Assembly: GCA_017506845.1 (NCBI GenBank)
Contig: JAFVMP010000077.1
Span: forward strand, 1 to 7,354
Reading direction: 5' to 3'
DNA from: Campylobacter sp.
Lineage (GTDB): Bacteria; Campylobacterota; Campylobacteria; Campylobacterales; Campylobacteraceae
Length of the DNA: 7,354 nt
How positions within the stretch are numbered: position 1 is the first letter of the stretch; the number at the start of each line of letters is the position of its first letter. Positions 5,282 to 7,354 of this stretch are shown one piece after another. A program made the position numbers and the translations under genes. Under the pieces are notes generated by a model. The model was not told the DNA's origin. It was given only the letters and a program-made list of their open reading frames with translations, and did no database searches.

Positions 5282-6831
5282 GTAAAATTCTTTGGATTTT
5301 GATATTTTTTGCTAGCGTATTAGCTGGCAATCAATCTCAAATTCTAACCATAAATGATAATATAAATAGGCTTGATGCAACTCTAAAAGGTAATATTTGG
5401 CTGATAAAATATGCCAATTATAATACTTACCAAAATCTACTTGTAGAATTAGAACAGGTGCAAAATCAATTAAAAAATGGCAAATTTGAACAAAATAAAG
5501 ATGAATTAAATAGTAGAGTAGCTAGTTTAAAAGAGCAGATTGAGTTATTAAAAGAGTATGAGCGCTCACCATTTCAAAGTATGCTAGCTGTGCCAGAGAT
5601 TGAAGAAGAGTATAAGATAACCAATCCAATTGCTATTATTGGTGGATTTTCTTATCTTAAGAGATTAAAAGGAGAAAAAGCTGAATATTATAGTCGCTTA
5701 GCTCAGCTTGAGGTTGCTATAGATATTTTAAGTAAAAAGCAAAATTTACTTCAAGAAATTTATGATATCAATAAAACAACGATAAATTATACAAATTTAG
5801 TTGAGATAAATAGAACATTGGGTGAATTTAATATTGCCAAAGAGATTGCTACGACTACATTTGGCGTATATCAAGCAAGACTTGATGAGGCTATTAGCAG
5901 AGCTACAGATAGTCTTACATCTCAAATTAAAGAGACATTAACTATATTTTTTACTATTATTATTGTGATTTTGATTGGATTTTTGCTTAAATTTACAGCC
6001 AAAAAATATGTAATTGATAATCAAAAATTCTACACTATAAATAAATTTATAAATGTTATTAATTTTACTATTATTATTTTTATTTTACTTTTTGCATATA
6101 TAGAAAATGTTAGTTATATGGTTACGATTCTTGGTTTTGCCTCTGCTGGTTTAGCAATTGCGATGAAAGATATGTTTATGAGTCTTCTTGGCTGGAGTGT
6201 TATCATATTTGGCGGAACATTTCATGTGGGTGATAGAATTCGTGTAAGATATCAAAATGGAGATTATGTAGGTGATATTATAGATATTAGCTTACTTAGA
6301 ATGACAATTTATGAAGACATTACACTAACGACATATAAAGTAAATCGCAGAAGCGGCAGGATTATATTTATACCAAATAACTATATATTTACAGAGTTAA
6401 TTGCTAATTACACTCATAGCGGTATGAAAACTGTATGGGATGGAATAGATATAATGCTAAGCTTTGATAGTAATCATAAAAAAGCAATGCATATAATTAA
6501 AAATATAGCAAGAAAATATTCAAAAGGCTATACTGATATAGCTAAACAACAGATGAATAAGCTTAGAGATCAGTATAATATCAAAAATACAAATGTAGAA
6601 CCTAGAATATTTAGTTTTTTTGAGCCTTATGGGATTAATATTAGTGTTTGGTATATGAATAATTCTTATGGCACATTGGCTCTTCGTAGTACTATTAGCG
6701 CTGAGATTATAGAGGCATTAAATGCAGAGAGCGATATCAAAATCGCTTATCCGACTCAGACGCTATTTATGGGAAGACATACTGGTAAAATCGAGCAACA
6801 ATTAGAATTAGATAAGGAAAATTTAGATTGA
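5278..6831 (+). CDS. MscS-family mechanosensitive ion channel with long periplasmic N-terminal region
   Basis: This protein probably forms a heptameric inner-membrane channel that opens under membrane tension to protect against osmotic downshock. The 517 residues begin with a likely signal peptide ([14 protein letters not shown], probable cleavage after Ala16). A charged, heptad-like helical stretch of about 200 residues, probably periplasmic coiled coil, follows. Then come helices at about 222-239 and 257-276, and the pore helix from 281 with the small-residue pattern [13 protein letters not shown] and [17 protein letters not shown] (318-323) and the beta domain with [10 protein letters not shown] and NYTHSG are the MscS signature, and an alpha/beta C-terminal domain ends the protein. 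It belongs to the larger MscS-like proteins rather than the 286-residue E. coli MscS. It overlaps aroB by ATGA (AAGG at 5266-5269) and mtaB by TTGA. The aroB-channel-mtaB order matches my memory of Campylobacter jejuni. Confidence 0.9.
   Translation: MSKILWILIFFASVLAGNQSQILTINDNINRLDATLKGNIWLIKYANYNTYQNLLVELEQVQNQLKNGKFEQNKDELNSRVASLKEQIELLKEYERSPFQSMLAVPEIEEEYKITNPIAIIGGFSYLKRLKGEKAEYYSRLAQLEVAIDILSKKQNLLQEIYDINKTTINYTNLVEINRTLGEFNIAKEIATTTFGVYQARLDEAISRATDSLTSQIKETLTIFFTIIIVILIGFLLKFTAKKYVIDNQKFYTINKFINVINFTIIIFILLFAYIENVSYMVTILGFASAGLAIAMKDMFMSLLGWSVIIFGGTFHVGDRIRVRYQNGDYVGDIIDISLLRMTIYEDITLTTYKVNRRSGRIIFIPNNYIFTELIANYTHSGMKTVWDGIDIMLSFDSNHKKAMHIIKNIARKYSKGYTDIAKQQMNKLRDQYNIKNTNVEPRIFSFFEPYGINISVWYMNNSYGTLALRSTISAEIIEALNAESDIKIAYPTQTLFMGRHTGKIEQQLELDKENLD
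6814..6818 (+). promoter_or_regulatory. Ribosome binding site deciding the TTG start of mtaB
   Basis: AAGGA lies 9 bases before TTG 6828-6830, inside the end of the channel gene. It supports TTG as the true start of mtaB; the first in-frame ATG is at 7008, too late to keep the N-terminal motifs. Confidence 0.75.
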
Positions 6832-7354
6832 AAGTATATTTTAAAACATTTGGATGTCGAACAAATATCTATGATACTGAGCTTTTAAAAAGTTATGTTA
6901 AAAATTATGAAATAGTTAATGATGAGAGTGTAGCTGATATTATAGTGGTAAATTCATGTACAGTAACAAATGGCGCAGATAGCGGAGTAAGAAACTATAT
7001 AAATAGTATGCGCAATAGCGGCAAAAAAGTAATCTTAACTGGTTGTGGAGCAGTTAGCAAAGGTGATGAATTATTTAAAAGTTCAGCTATTTTTGGAGTT
7101 CTTGGTGCTAGCAATAAGAGTAAAATTGATGAAATGCTAGGTAAGAGTGAGCCGTTTTATGAACTAGGAGATCTAAATTTCATCGATAAAAATATAGTAA
7201 GTAACTATGAAAATCACACTAAAGCTTTTATTAAAATTCAAGAAGGTTGTGATTTTGCTTGTAGCTACTGTATTATTCCAAGTGTTAGGGGATTTAGTAG
7301 AAGTATAGATGAGGATATAATATTAAAAGAGGCTAAAATTTTAGCAAGTAATGG
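6828..7354 (+). CDS. mtaB: MtaB, tRNA t6A37 methylthiotransferase (partial, right edge, TTG start)
   Basis: MtaB is a radical-SAM enzyme with two 4Fe-4S clusters that methylthiolates C2 of t6A37 in tRNA, giving ms2t6A. The 175 visible residues start (L)[12 protein letters not shown] and contain the three cysteines of the N-terminal methylthiotransferase domain, Cys10 (FGCRTN), Cys44 (NSCTVTN) and Cys73 (TGCGA). They also contain the radical-SAM motif Cys141-x3-Cys145-x2-Cys148 (GCDFACSYCIIPSVRG). FGCRTN and SCTVTN with GCDFxCSYCIIPxxRG favour MtaB over MiaB or RimO. The frame is open to the window edge, so the rest of the radical-SAM barrel and the C-terminal TRAM domain are not seen. The start is TTG, overlapping the channel gene stop as TTGA, with AAGGA 9 bases upstream. 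Its substrate nucleoside t6A is made by the complex that includes TsaE, encoded earlier in the same series. Confidence 0.93.
   Translation, partial: MKVYFKTFGCRTNIYDTELLKSYVKNYEIVNDESVADIIVVNSCTVTNGADSGVRNYINSMRNSGKKVILTGCGAVSKGDELFKSSAIFGVLGASNKSKIDEMLGKSEPFYELGDLNFIDKNIVSNYENHTKAFIKIQEGCDFACSYCIIPSVRGFSRSIDEDIILKEAKILASN

Noticed and set aside
1..7354. Novel defence, mobile or secondary-metabolite system
   Set aside because: Every gene belongs to a well-known housekeeping or envelope family. No repeats, integrase, transposase, toxin-antitoxin pair or compositional break was found.

Overview
The window looks like an ordinary core-genome stretch of a Campylobacter-type epsilonproteobacterium. 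The reasons are a very AT-rich sequence, an abundance of AAATTTA-type words, AAGGA ribosome sites, TAAAAT/TAGAAT -10 boxes with weak -35 elements, and strong protein resemblance (from memory) to Campylobacter orthologues. The codon use and gene set suggest a non-jejuni lineage (fetus/hyointestinalis/lanienae-like), but the species cannot be fixed from sequence alone. Every gene is on the + strand and coding density is very high. I see no mobile element, tRNA or rRNA gene, CRISPR array or sign of recent transfer.

Layout: (1) Positions 1-1059 hold the last codons of a probable ftsW followed by murG, joined by an ATGA overlap; this is a septal/lipid II peptidoglycan block. (2) Positions 1060-1210 are a 151-base spacer with the promoter of hup, the HU nucleoid protein gene (1211-1507), which is closed by a strong intrinsic terminator at 1514-1542. 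(3) From a -10 box at 1599 runs a tightly packed series: an S4-domain RNA-binding protein (RqcP/HslR-like), tsaE, lptB and rpoN, with overlaps of 17, 8 and 1 bases. (4) After only 49 bases without a terminator come aroB, an MscS-family channel gene and mtaB, the last two joined by 4-base overlaps; mtaB starts with TTG and runs off the right edge. The seven genes from 1611 onward may form one transcription unit.

The genes serve basic functions: cell-wall precursor synthesis (murG), LPS/lipooligosaccharide export (lptB), the sigma factor for flagellar middle genes (rpoN), the shikimate pathway (aroB), osmotic protection (the MscS channel), tRNA A37 modification (tsaE for t6A, mtaB for ms2t6A), and possibly ribosome rescue or quality control (S4 protein).

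I found no convincing previously undescribed system. The points most worth a second look are a probably leaderless mRNA for the S4 protein, a Cys-x-x-Cys tail on HU, the pairing of tsaE and mtaB in one candidate operon, the embedding of sigma-54 in a housekeeping operon, and repeated -10-like elements in front of hup.
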